The notes beneath the pieces are model-generated. The model saw only the letters and a list, made by a program, of their open reading frames with translations, ran no database searches and had not been told where the DNA came from. This document shows, piece by piece, positions 24,785 through 31,906 of a stretch of 32,127 nt of DNA. A program made the translations under genes and the position numbers. Source of the DNA: VAZQ01 sp050179645 (GTDB lineage: Bacteria; Pseudomonadota; Alphaproteobacteria; Rhizobiales; Xanthobacteraceae); the NCBI GenBank assembly GCA_050179645.1, contig JBFXEX010000070.1, positions 1-32,127 of the forward strand, given 5' to 3'. Position 1 is the stretch's first letter. Each line of letters opens with the position of its first letter.

Positions 24785-24887
24785 CCCGCCGTTTTTCCAG
24801 TTCATATGAGCCCCCGACGGCGCGTTGCGCGATAGGTCGCGCCGCGAACGCCGGCGGCGTCGGGTTCCAGGCTGGAGTCTCGCTTCG

Positions 24888-26303
24888 ATGGCGGTGCGGC
24901 GAAGCACCTTCTTCACCGGCATGCTGGCTGCCACGGTTCTGGCTGGCGGTAGCGCCGTGCCGTCTAGGGCCGAGCCCTTCAAGTTCCCTGATGCCCAGCT
25001 CGAGCCCGCGACCTGGAGCGATCTCAACGGCTGGGTGGGCGACGATCACATCGCCGCCTTCACGGCCTTTCAAACCAGCTGCCAGCCGTTCCTCAAGCAG
25101 GCCAGCCCGCGCGATCCTCGTCCGGTGGGCCAGGCGCTGTGGGAAGTCTGCCGGCGAGCCGCCAGCCTCAAGCCCGCGACCGCCGTGGAGGCCCGCGCGT
25201 TCTTCGAGGAGAACTTCCGGCCGGTGCGGATCACCAAGCTCGGCGACGCAGAGGGCTTCCTGACCGGCTACTACGAGCCGATCGTGCAGGGCTCGCGCTT
25301 CCCCAGTCCGGAATTTTCCGTTCCGCTCTATCGGCGCCCGCACGATCTCGAAGCGCAAGGCTACAAGCCGGGTTCGTCGAGCTTCCCCAACAGCAAGAGC
25401 GTGCCGATCGGCCGCCGCAACGACAAGGGCGAAATCGTGCCCTATCCGGACCGCGGCCAGATCGAGGCCGGCGCGCTCGACGGCCGGCATCTCGAAATCT
25501 GCTGGGTGCGCGACTGGTTCGAGGCCTTGACCATCCAAATCCAAGGTTCGGCGCGCGTCATGCTCGAGGACGGCCTGATGGTGCGGATCAATTACGACTC
25601 GTTCAACGGCCATCCGTATTCGTCGATCGGGCGCGTGCTGATCGAGCGCAAAGAAATTCCGCGCGAAGAAATGTCGATGCAACGCATCAAGGACTGGATG
25701 AAGGTCAACCCCAACAAGGCGGCAGAGGTGCGCGCTACCAATCGTTCGTTCGTGTTCTTCCGCATCACCGGCCTTGACAAGGACGATGAGCCGGTCGGCG
25801 CGCAGAACGTGCCGCTGATGCCAGGCCGTTCGATCGCGGTCGACAAGACCCATGTCTACGGCACGCCGATCTACATCGAGGCGACGCTGCCGATCGACAG
25901 CGCCCGCCCGGTCACTCCGTTTCGCCGGCTGATGATCGCGCAGGATACCGGCTCCGCCATTGTCGGCCCGGCCCGCGCCGATCTCTATTGGGGTGCCGGC
26001 GACGGTCCGGCCCGCATTGCCGGACGTATCCGCCATCCCGGACGCTTCGCGATGCTCCTGCCGCGCCAGCTCGACATGATCGAGGCTGGCCGGGCAATAC
26101 CGCTGCCGCTGGCGAAGCCGGCCAATGTTGGCGAAGACGCCAAGCAAGACGCGGCCGCCGCCGCCAAGAAAGCTGCGGCTTCTGAGGCCAAGAAGGAGAC
26201 CGGCGCGACGGTCGAGCCGGCCAAGCCCGATGCGGGCACCAAAAAGCCGGCCCGCCCGGCCCGCGGCCAGGCGGTTCCCGGCCGCCCGCGGTCCGGCACA
26301 TGA
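24888..26303 (+). CDS. mltA: Membrane-bound lytic murein transglycosylase A (MltA, 3D domain)
   Basis: From ATG 24888 the protein has 471 residues with a signal peptide (MAVRRSTFFTGMLAATVLAGG, cleavage near SRA). A TTG at 24825 would add an Arg-rich stretch and is less likely. The MltA domain shows GYYEPIVQGSRF and CWVRDWFEALTIQIQGS, and the C-terminal 3D domain has MIAQDTGSAIVGPARADLYWG with the catalytic Asp. It cleaves peptidoglycan to 1,6-anhydromuropeptides in the periplasm. I see no lipobox, so it may be soluble. The last 60 residues are an Ala/Lys/Pro-rich tail, probably disordered. The stop overlaps the smr start by four bases. Confidence 0.92.
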   Translation: MAVRRSTFFTGMLAATVLAGGSAVPSRAEPFKFPDAQLEPATWSDLNGWVGDDHIAAFTAFQTSCQPFLKQASPRDPRPVGQALWEVCRRAASLKPATAVEARAFFEENFRPVRITKLGDAEGFLTGYYEPIVQGSRFPSPEFSVPLYRRPHDLEAQGYKPGSSSFPNSKSVPIGRRNDKGEIVPYPDRGQIEAGALDGRHLEICWVRDWFEALTIQIQGSARVMLEDGLMVRINYDSFNGHPYSSIGRVLIERKEIPREEMSMQRIKDWMKVNPNKAAEVRATNRSFVFFRITGLDKDDEPVGAQNVPLMPGRSIAVDKTHVYGTPIYIEATLPIDSARPVTPFRRLMIAQDTGSAIVGPARADLYWGAGDGPARIAGRIRHPGRFAMLLPRQLDMIEAGRAIPLPLAKPANVGEDAKQDAAAAAKKAAASEAKKETGATVEPAKPDAGTKKPARPARGQAVPGRPRSGT

Positions 26304-26875
26304 CCGCCAAGGGGCGCAGGCCCGGCCGGCGCAATCTGTCCGACGACGAGCGCACGCTTTGGCACGAGGTGACGCGTTCGGTCCGCCCGCTCCGGCGCGC
26401 CAGAGCGAAGCCCGGCAAGACGCTGCCCGAGGTACTTGTCCGGCAAGCGGCTCCGTCCCCCAAGCCCGAGACCTCGGCGCGCAGCGCCCCGCCGCGGCCG
26501 GCCGCGGCGCCCAGGCCGAAGCCTGCGCCCGGACTCGCGCCGATCGAGCGGCGGCAGAAGAAGCGACTCGCGCGCGGCACCGAGCCGATCGATGCGCGCC
26601 TCGACCTGCATGGCTGCACGCAGCACGAAGCGCATGCGGCGCTGCTGCAATTTCTCCGCCGCGAGCAGCACAACGGCGCACGCTACGTGCTGGTGATCAC
26701 CGGCAAGGGCCGTGCCGGCAGCGACGGCTTTCGCGAGGCCGGCGTGCTCAAGCGGCAGGTGCCGCTCTGGCTCGCGATGCCGGAATTCCGCGGCTACGTC
26801 GTTGGCTTCGAAGATGCGGCCGCCAGCCACGGCGGCGAGGGCGCGCTCTATGTGCGGCTGCGCCGCGAGCGGTGA
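26300..26875 (+). CDS. smr: Smr/MutS2-domain protein
   Basis: A 191-residue protein whose ATG overlaps the mltA stop by four bases. The first 95 residues are basic and Pro/Ala-rich. The Smr domain follows, with the nuclease-associated motif RLDLHGCTQHEAHAALLQF (about 99-117) and VLVITGKGRAGS. Smr domains of this type are nucleic-acid nicking modules in other proteins; the role of stand-alone forms here is unproven. It converges on hslU, with a hairpin repeat between. Confidence 0.93.
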   Translation: MTAKGRRPGRRNLSDDERTLWHEVTRSVRPLRRARAKPGKTLPEVLVRQAAPSPKPETSARSAPPRPAAAPRPKPAPGLAPIERRQKKRLARGTEPIDARLDLHGCTQHEAHAALLQFLRREQHNGARYVLVITGKGRAGSDGFREAGVLKRQVPLWLAMPEFRGYVVGFEDAAASHGGEGALYVRLRRER

Positions 26876-26886
26876 ATTGACATTCC

Positions 26887-26927
26887 CGTCATTCCAGGTT
26901 CGCGCTGACGCGCGCCCCGGAATGACG
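26887..26927. repeat. CCGGAATGACG-type inverted repeat between smr and hslU
   Basis: CGTCATTCC (26887-26895) and GGAATGACG (26919-26927) form a perfect 9-bp stem around a 23-base GC-rich interior. It fills the gap between convergent genes and shares its arm sequence with the element at 22734-22759. It probably serves as a bidirectional transcript end. Confidence 0.7.
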
Positions 26928-26936
26928 AGAGCGTAC

Positions 26937-28241
26937 TTACAAAATAAACCGGCTGAGGTCGGTGTTGCGGGCGAGATCGCCGATGTGCTTGTGGACGTAG
27001 GCGGCGTCGATCGTCACGGTCTCGCCGTTGCGGTCGGGCGCCGCGAACGAAATCTCGTCGAGCACGCGCTCCATTACGGTGTGCAGCCGCCGCGCACCGA
27101 TGTTCTCGACGTTGGAGTTCACCGACACCGCGACATCCGCGATGGCGTCGATCGAGTCGGAGGTGAAATCGAGCGTCACGCCCTCGGTTGCCATCAGCGC
27201 CACGTACTGCTTGATCAGCGACACCTCGGTCTCGGTCAGGATGCGGCGGAAGTCGCTGTGGGTGAGCGGTTTGAGCTCGACGCGGATCGGCAGGCGGCCC
27301 TGCAGTTCGGGCAGCAGGTCCGACGGCTTCGTCAGGTGGAACGCGCCCGACGCGATGAACAGAATGTGGTCGGTCTTGACCGAGCCGTGCTTGGTCGAAA
27401 CCGTCGTCCCCTCGATGAGGGGAAGAAGATCGCGCTGAACGCCTTCGCGTGAGACGTCGGCGCCGTGGCGGCCCTCGCGGCCGGCGATCTTGTCGATCTC
27501 GTCAAGGAACACGATGCCGTTCTGTTCGACCGTCTTGATCGATTCCAGCACCAGCTGATCGTTGTCCAGGAGCTTGTCGGATTCCTCGTTGATCAGGATA
27601 TCGTGCGATTCGGAGACGGTGACGCGGCGCGTCTTCTTGCCGCCGCCGAGCTTGCCGAAGATGTCGCCGATCGAGATCGCGCCCATCTGCGCGCCCGGCA
27701 TGCCGGGAATCTCGAACATCGGCATGCCGCCGCCGCCCGACTGGACCTCGATCTCGATTTCCTTGTCGTTCAGCTCGCCGGCGCGAAGCTTGCGGCGGAA
27801 CACGTCCTTGGTGGAGGCGCTGGCGTTCTCGCCAACCAGCGCATCGACCACGCGCTCCTCGGCCGCCTGCTCGGCGCGGGCCTTGACGTCCTTGCGCTTG
27901 CGCTCGCGGGTCTGGGTGATTGCGACTTCCACCAGGTCGCGCACGATCTGCTCGACGTCGCGGCCGACATAGCCGACCTCGGTGAATTTCGTCGCTTCGA
28001 CCTTGATAAACGGCGCACCTGCGAGCCGGGCGAGCCGGCGCGAAATCTCGGTCTTGCCGACGCCGGTCGGGCCGATCATCAGGATATTTTTCGGCAGCAC
28101 TTCCTCGCGCAGCTTCTCGTCGAGCTGCAGCCGGCGCCAGCGGTTGCGCAGCGCGATCGCGACCGCGCGTTTGGCGTCGTTCTGGCCAATGATGAAACGG
28201 TCGAGCTCGGAAACGATTTCGCGCGGTGAGAAGTCGGTCAT
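26937..28241 (-). CDS. hslU: ATP-dependent protease ATPase subunit HslU
   Basis: A 434-residue AAA+ unfoldase. Walker A GPTGVGKT is at residues 57-64, VGYVGRDVEQIVRDL is the pore-loop region, and Walker B lies in GIVFLDEIDKI. The C-terminus ends DLSRFIL, the tail that inserts into HslV to activate it. HslU unfolds substrates and feeds them to HslV. It starts with a four-base overlap with the acetyltransferase gene, which itself overlaps hslV, so the three form one translationally coupled operon. Confidence 0.98.
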   Translation of the reverse strand: MTDFSPREIVSELDRFIIGQNDAKRAVAIALRNRWRRLQLDEKLREEVLPKNILMIGPTGVGKTEISRRLARLAGAPFIKVEATKFTEVGYVGRDVEQIVRDLVEVAITQTRERKRKDVKARAEQAAEERVVDALVGENASASTKDVFRRKLRAGELNDKEIEIEVQSGGGGMPMFEIPGMPGAQMGAISIGDIFGKLGGGKKTRRVTVSESHDILINEESDKLLDNDQLVLESIKTVEQNGIVFLDEIDKIAGREGRHGADVSREGVQRDLLPLIEGTTVSTKHGSVKTDHILFIASGAFHLTKPSDLLPELQGRLPIRVELKPLTHSDFRRILTETEVSLIKQYVALMATEGVTLDFTSDSIDAIADVAVSVNSNVENIGARRLHTVMERVLDEISFAAPDRNGETVTIDAAYVHKHIGDLARNTDLSRFIL

Positions 28242-28768
28242 GCATCGGCCTCGGCAGAATTCCGGTAGAACATCAGCAGTGTGTCGCTCTCACCATCGGC
28301 GCCGAGCACGATCTTGTCGCGGACAAATCCGGCCTTCTCGTAGGCGCGGATGGCGCGGCAGTTGCGGGCATCCGGATCGATGACGATCGGGCGATGCCCT
28401 CGGGCGCACAGCCGCGCCACGAAGGCCGCAATCAGCTTGGCGCCGATCCCGCGCCCGATCAGGCCAGGAGGACCGATGAAGATATCGACGCCGACGGTCG
28501 CGGCGGGAAGTTCGGCGATCCACGGCTCGACGCCGGTGAACTTGTGCGGCTCCCACGACTGCAGGTAGCCGGCCGGCGCACCGTCCACCAGACCGACATA
28601 GCCGTCGGCCTCGCCGCTTTCGCGACCGTTGCGGATCAACTCAAGCTCGACGTTGGGATCGCCCCACCATTGCCGGACATGAGGCTCGGCGAGCCAGCGC
28701 GCCAGCATCGGCAGGTGCCCGTCGCAGACGGGCTCGAACGCAATGCGGCCGGGGCGGGATTCGGTCAT
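28238..28768 (-). CDS. GNAT acetyltransferase resembling AAC(6')-Ib-type enzymes
   Basis: A 176-residue GNAT-fold protein. The segment WLAEPHVRQWWGDP (residues 25-38), the AGYLQSWE strand, the acetyl-CoA loop GRGIGAKLI (105-113) and DPDARNCRAIRAYEKAGF (131-148) run parallel to the AAC(6')-Ib/acetyltransferase 8 group. This is family likeness, not evidence of drug resistance; the natural substrate could be a protein N-terminus or small amine. It is wedged between hslV and hslU with four-base overlaps at both ends, so it is co-translated with the protease. Confidence 0.88.
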   Translation of the reverse strand: MTESRPGRIAFEPVCDGHLPMLARWLAEPHVRQWWGDPNVELELIRNGRESGEADGYVGLVDGAPAGYLQSWEPHKFTGVEPWIAELPAATVGVDIFIGPPGLIGRGIGAKLIAAFVARLCARGHRPIVIDPDARNCRAIRAYEKAGFVRDKIVLGADGESDTLLMFYRNSAEADA

Positions 28769-29325
28769 CGCTGCCCGGCATCGATGGACTCAACCACTAC
28801 GTTGCGGTTGGTGAAGACGCAGATGTCGGCAGCAATGTCGAGCGCGCGGCGAACGATCGCTTCGGCGTCGAGCGGGCCGTCGAACAGTGCGTGGGCGGCG
28901 GCGAGCGCGTAGTTGCCGCCGGAGCCGATGCCCATAACGCCGGTTTCGGGTTCCAGCACGTCGCCGGTTCCGGTCAGCATCAGCGAGACCTGCGGGTCGG
29001 CGACGATCATCATGGCTTCGAGGCGGCGCAGGTAGCGGTCGGTGCGCCAGTCCTTGGCCAATTCAACCGAAGCCCGGGTGAGCTGCCCGGGATATTGTTC
29101 GAGCTTCGCCTCAAGCCGCTCAAACAGCGTGAAGGCGTCGGCGGTCGCGCCCGCAAAGCCGCCGATTACGTCGCCCTTGCCGATCCGTCGGACCTTCTTG
29201 GCGTTGGATTTGACGATGGTCTGGCCGACCGAAACCTGGCCGTCGCCACCGATCACGACCTTCCCGCCTTTGCGGACCGTCAGGATGGTGGTGCCGTGCC
29301 AATTGGAGGGGGAGGAGGGATGCAT
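28765..29325 (-). CDS. hslV: ATP-dependent protease proteolytic subunit HslV
   Basis: From ATG 29325 the protein has 186 residues. The frame extends upstream to a GTG at 29364, with another ATG at 29340, but family members start close to the WHGTTILTV segment. The catalytic Thr is exposed after removal of the residues before TTILTVRKGGKVVIGGDGQVS (Thr12 here). GGFAGATADAFTLFERLE and GSGGNYALAAA are further hallmarks. HslV forms a double hexameric peptidase with HslU. A G/C hairpin (29435-29450) and 212 bases precede it, where a heat-shock promoter would be expected; I see no clear RpoH site. Confidence 0.96.
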   Translation of the reverse strand: MHPSSPSNWHGTTILTVRKGGKVVIGGDGQVSVGQTIVKSNAKKVRRIGKGDVIGGFAGATADAFTLFERLEAKLEQYPGQLTRASVELAKDWRTDRYLRRLEAMMIVADPQVSLMLTGTGDVLEPETGVMGIGSGGNYALAAAHALFDGPLDAEAIVRRALDIAADICVFTNRNVVVESIDAGQR

Positions 29326-29434
29326 GAGGGGATCCGGCATGTGCCCGCACATGTAGGTGACCACAGCGCCGGCCGCAAACGGGGTCTGCTGCCGCCCCGA
29401 TGAAGGGGCATTAACGCCCGGTTTCGACAGGTCA

Positions 29435-29450
29435 GGGGGGTCTGCCCCCC
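29435..29450. terminator. G6/C6 hairpin upstream of hslV
   Basis: GGGGGG (29435-29440), loop TCTG, CCCCCC (29445-29450). It lies between the double-DUF1330 gene and hslV, both on the - strand, so it may separate the upstream transcript from hslV or form part of the hslV leader. No T-run follows. Confidence 0.45.
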
Positions 29451-29537
29451 GTTCCTGCCCCGCACGCGGGCCACAGCGGGGAGGGAGTCCGCCGAATCCG
29501 CGGCACCGTTATGCATCAAACGGCACCGAGGCAGACT

Positions 29538-30164
29538 CTACCCGGCGAGGCCCTCGATGATGAGGAGGTCGAACTCCGCCTTGCCCTGGCGCAATTTGGC
29601 GGCCGCCTGATATTCCGGCGAGCGGTAGCAGTCGAGCGCGGCATCGAAGCTCGGAAACTCGATCACCACGCAGCGAGAGCGCAGCTTGCCCTCGACCACC
29701 TCCTGCCGGCCGCCGCGTACCAGGAAACGCGCGCCGAACTGGCCGAGCGGCGCCATGTCGGCCGCCATGTAGGCCTTGTAGCCCTCCGGGTCGGTGATGT
29801 CGGCATGCGCGATCCAGTAGCCCTTGACCGCCGCGGCTGCGGGCGGCGTCGCTGACTGCGGCGGCTGCGGGCCGTCGTAGCCCTCGACGATCAGGAAGTC
29901 GCACTCCGAGTGCGGCGCCCGCAGCGGCCGGGCGCGGGAATAGTCCGGCCCATCGTAGAAGGCGCGTGCCTCGTCGAACGAACTGAACTCGCGCAGCACG
30001 TTGCGCCCGCGCAGCTTGCCCTCCGGGCGCTCGTTGCGGCCGCCGCGCGCCAGGAGCTTCGACTTGCCGTAGTGCTCGTGCGCGGCATCGGCGGCGTCGC
30101 GGTAGGCCTGGAAGCCTCCCGGGTTGCTGACGTCGAGATGTGGAATCCAGTAGCCCTTCGGCAT
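29538..30164 (-). CDS. Tandem DUF1330 protein
   Basis: A 208-residue protein made of two copies of the DUF1330 domain. Copy 1 spans about residues 3-97 (KGYWIPHLDVSNPGGFQAY to LIVEGYDG) and copy 2 about 114-206 (KGYWIAHADITDPEGYKAY to LIIEGLAG), joined by a Pro/Ala-rich linker. DUF1330 belongs to the ferredoxin-like dimeric alpha/beta-barrel group. Single-domain proteins dimerise, so the tandem form probably folds as an intramolecular pair. Function unknown. GGGGA lies about nine bases before the ATG. It follows the shortened VOC gene by 30 bases, in the pyrF operon direction. Confidence 0.92.
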   Translation of the reverse strand: MPKGYWIPHLDVSNPGGFQAYRDAADAAHEHYGKSKLLARGGRNERPEGKLRGRNVLREFSSFDEARAFYDGPDYSRARPLRAPHSECDFLIVEGYDGPQPPQSATPPAAAAVKGYWIAHADITDPEGYKAYMAADMAPLGQFGARFLVRGGRQEVVEGKLRSRCVVIEFPSFDAALDCYRSPEYQAAAKLRQGKAEFDLLIIEGLAG

Positions 30165-30194
30165 GAGCGATTATCCCCAGAGTGAAATGTCCAT

Positions 30195-30416
30195 CTACTC
30201 GCGCACGCCGGCCTCGATATTGTTTCCATCCGGATCGAGTGCGAACGCGGCGTAGTATTTCATCTCGGCGGGCCCGCGCATACCCGGCGGACCGTTGTCG
30301 ATTCCGCCGGCCGCAACCGCGGCGCGATAAAATCGATCGACCGCCGCCCGGTCGCGGGCGTAGAAGCGGCGTGCGGCGGCCAGATCCCGGACGCGGAATC
30401 CCATGTGGTCGATCAT
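30195..30416 (-). pseudogene. VOC/glyoxalase-family protein with internal in-frame deletion
   Basis: A 73-residue frame that starts MIDHMGFRVRDLAAARRFY, the usual N-terminus of a VOC (glyoxalase/bleomycin resistance) protein, and ends AFALDPDGNNIEAGVRE, the usual C-terminus. Normal members have about 125 residues. The middle, with the second beta-strand pair and the central metal-ligand region, is missing, and the halves join at RRFYARDRAAVDRFY. The reading frame is kept, so a short protein could still be made, but half of the fold is lost. It sits 12 bases after pyrF and 30 before the DUF1330 gene, suggesting it stays in the operon. An assembly error is the alternative. Confidence 0.7.
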
Positions 30417-30428
30417 GACGGTCCCGGT

Positions 30429-31154
30429 CTACGCGGCCGCCGGAGGGGGCGGCGGCTCAAGCGCGGCGCGCGCGATCTCGGCGACGATGGCGTCGGCGGC
30501 GGCTTTCGGATCGGGCGCGGCCAAAATCGGACGGCCGATCACCAAGTAGTCGGCGCCTGCCGCAATCGCTTCGCCGGGCGTCATCACGCGCTTCTGGTCG
30601 CCGGCATCCGCACCAGACGGCCGGATGCCGGGCGTCACCAGCGTCATGCGGCCGACGATCGGCCGCAGCGAGGCCGCCTCCGCGCCGGAGCAGACCAGGC
30701 CGTCGACCCCGACGTCGCGCGCCTGCGCGGCGCGTTCGGCGACCAGTTCCGGCACCGTGAAGTCGTAGCCCGAGGCGGCGAGGTCGGCGTCGTCATAGGA
30801 CGTAAGCACTGTGACGGCAAGGATGCGCAACTGCGAGCCGGCGCGGGCGTCGACCGCGGCATGCATGGTCTGCGGATAGGCGTGGACGGTCAGGAACGTG
30901 GCACCGAGCTTGGCCACACTCTCGACGCCCCTGGCCACCGTGTTGCCGATGTCGTGCAGCTTGAGGTCGACGAACACCTGCTTGCCGGCGCTGGAGAGCA
31001 CGCGCGCGAAATCGAGGCCGCCCGCGAAGGCGAGCTGGTAGCCGATCTTGTAGAACGTCACGGATTCGCCGAGCCGCGCCACCAGTGCTTCCGCGGCTGC
31101 GATCGATGGCACATCGAGGGCGAGGATCAGGCGGTCGCGCGGATCAGCGAGCAA
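30429..31154 (-). CDS. pyrF: Orotidine 5'-phosphate decarboxylase
   Basis: A 241-residue TIM-barrel enzyme giving UMP from OMP, the last step of de novo pyrimidine synthesis. The catalytic signature FVDLKLHDIGNTV (D63, K65, D68) and RLILALDVPS are visible, as are VTPGIRP and DYLVIGRPI of the phosphate site. The start is an unusual TTG at 31154, supported by GGAGA about eight bases upstream and by the conserved N-terminus. The C-terminus carries a Pro/Ala tail. It follows the FMN reductase gene by 12 bases. Confidence 0.96.
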   Translation of the reverse strand: MLADPRDRLILALDVPSIAAAEALVARLGESVTFYKIGYQLAFAGGLDFARVLSSAGKQVFVDLKLHDIGNTVARGVESVAKLGATFLTVHAYPQTMHAAVDARAGSQLRILAVTVLTSYDDADLAASGYDFTVPELVAERAAQARDVGVDGLVCSGAEAASLRPIVGRMTLVTPGIRPSGADAGDQKRVMTPGEAIAAGADYLVIGRPILAAPDPKAAADAIVAEIARAALEPPPPPAAA

Positions 31155-31166
31155 GGCTCTTCTCCG

Positions 31167-31748
31167 TCATTTGAACAGCGCGGCAGTATCGACCAGCTTG
31201 TGCACCACCACCTTGAGCTGGCCCGCCGCGCGGGTGTCCTTGAGTTCGTCCATCTCGTCGAACGCCTGCTCGGCGTTCGGCACCGAAACCTGCTCGGCAA
31301 TCACCAGCGCGCGGCAGCCGACCGCCAGCACCTGGCGCAGCGCGATCAGCGACTGTATCGCGCCGGAGCGGCCCGGCGACACCCCGCCGATGGCGAACAC
31401 CCGGTTCTGGTAGGCGGCGAGCGGCGGATCGCCCGGTTCGCGCACCGCCGAGACCCAGTCGATGGCGTTCTTGATCAGCGGCGTGATCGAGGCGTTGTAC
31501 TCCGGACTGGCGATGAACACGCCGTGGTGCGCGCAGACGAGCTGCTTGAGCTTGAGCGCGTGGAGCGGCGGCCCGGATTTCTCGGCGGTGTCGCCGTCGT
31601 AGATCGGCAGCGGATAGTCGGCAAGCGAGATACGGGTGACGTCCGCGTCCGCCAGCAGCAGTTCCTTGGTGGCGAGCGCGGCAAGCCGCGCGTTGTATGA
31701 CTTCGCCCGCAGCGAGCCCGGAACGACGAGAATCTTCGGGTGAGGCAT
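31167..31748 (-). CDS. NADPH-dependent FMN reductase family protein
   Basis: From ATG 31748 the protein has 193 residues. The frame runs on to 31778, but that ATG abuts an AGGGAG with no spacing and the family start is MPHPKILVVPGSLRAKSYN. The flavodoxin-like fold is shown by the phosphate-binding GSLRAKSYN and by SPEYNASITPLIKNAIDWVS, typical of chromate/quinone/azo-reductase-like flavoproteins. It probably reduces quinones or FMN with NADPH in the cytoplasm. It leads directly into pyrF. Confidence 0.9.
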   Translation of the reverse strand: MPHPKILVVPGSLRAKSYNARLAALATKELLLADADVTRISLADYPLPIYDGDTAEKSGPPLHALKLKQLVCAHHGVFIASPEYNASITPLIKNAIDWVSAVREPGDPPLAAYQNRVFAIGGVSPGRSGAIQSLIALRQVLAVGCRALVIAEQVSVPNAEQAFDEMDELKDTRAAGQLKVVVHKLVDTAALFK

Positions 31749-31778
31749 GGGCGGACACGTATCGGCGGTAAGTTCCAT

Positions 31779-31906
31779 CTCCCTCTTGGCAGAGGGTCAC
31801 GGTGAGCGAACCTTCATAATAGATGCGTTGCGGAACTGCACGGCCGGTCCCGCACCTTCCCATCCGGGGGAGGGTGGCACCGAGTTTGTGGCCGAGCAAA
31901 TCGCCG
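31779..31906. other. Intergenic region with dispersed-type hairpin
   Basis: ACCTTCCC (31854-31861) and GGGAGGGT (31868-31875) form an 8-bp stem with one wobble pair, within a CCCATCCGGGGGAGGGTGGC context typical of Rhizobiales intergenic repeats. It lies downstream of the pmtA-like stop on the - strand, so it may end or process that transcript. Confidence 0.5.

Noticed and set aside
24693..26681. 662-codon - strand frame opposite mltA and smr
   Set aside because: Ala/Arg-rich shadow of two genes with clear catalytic motifs on the + strand.
28238..28768. Aminoglycoside-resistance gene
   Set aside because: The likeness to AAC(6')-Ib-type enzymes is at family level only, and the gene is embedded in a housekeeping protease operon with no mobile element nearby.
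29401..29440. Possible RpoH-type heat-shock promoter for hslVU on the - strand (CCTGTCGAAA then GCCCCTTCAT)
   Set aside because: Both boxes deviate from the sigma-32 consensus and the match is not better than chance in GC-rich DNA.
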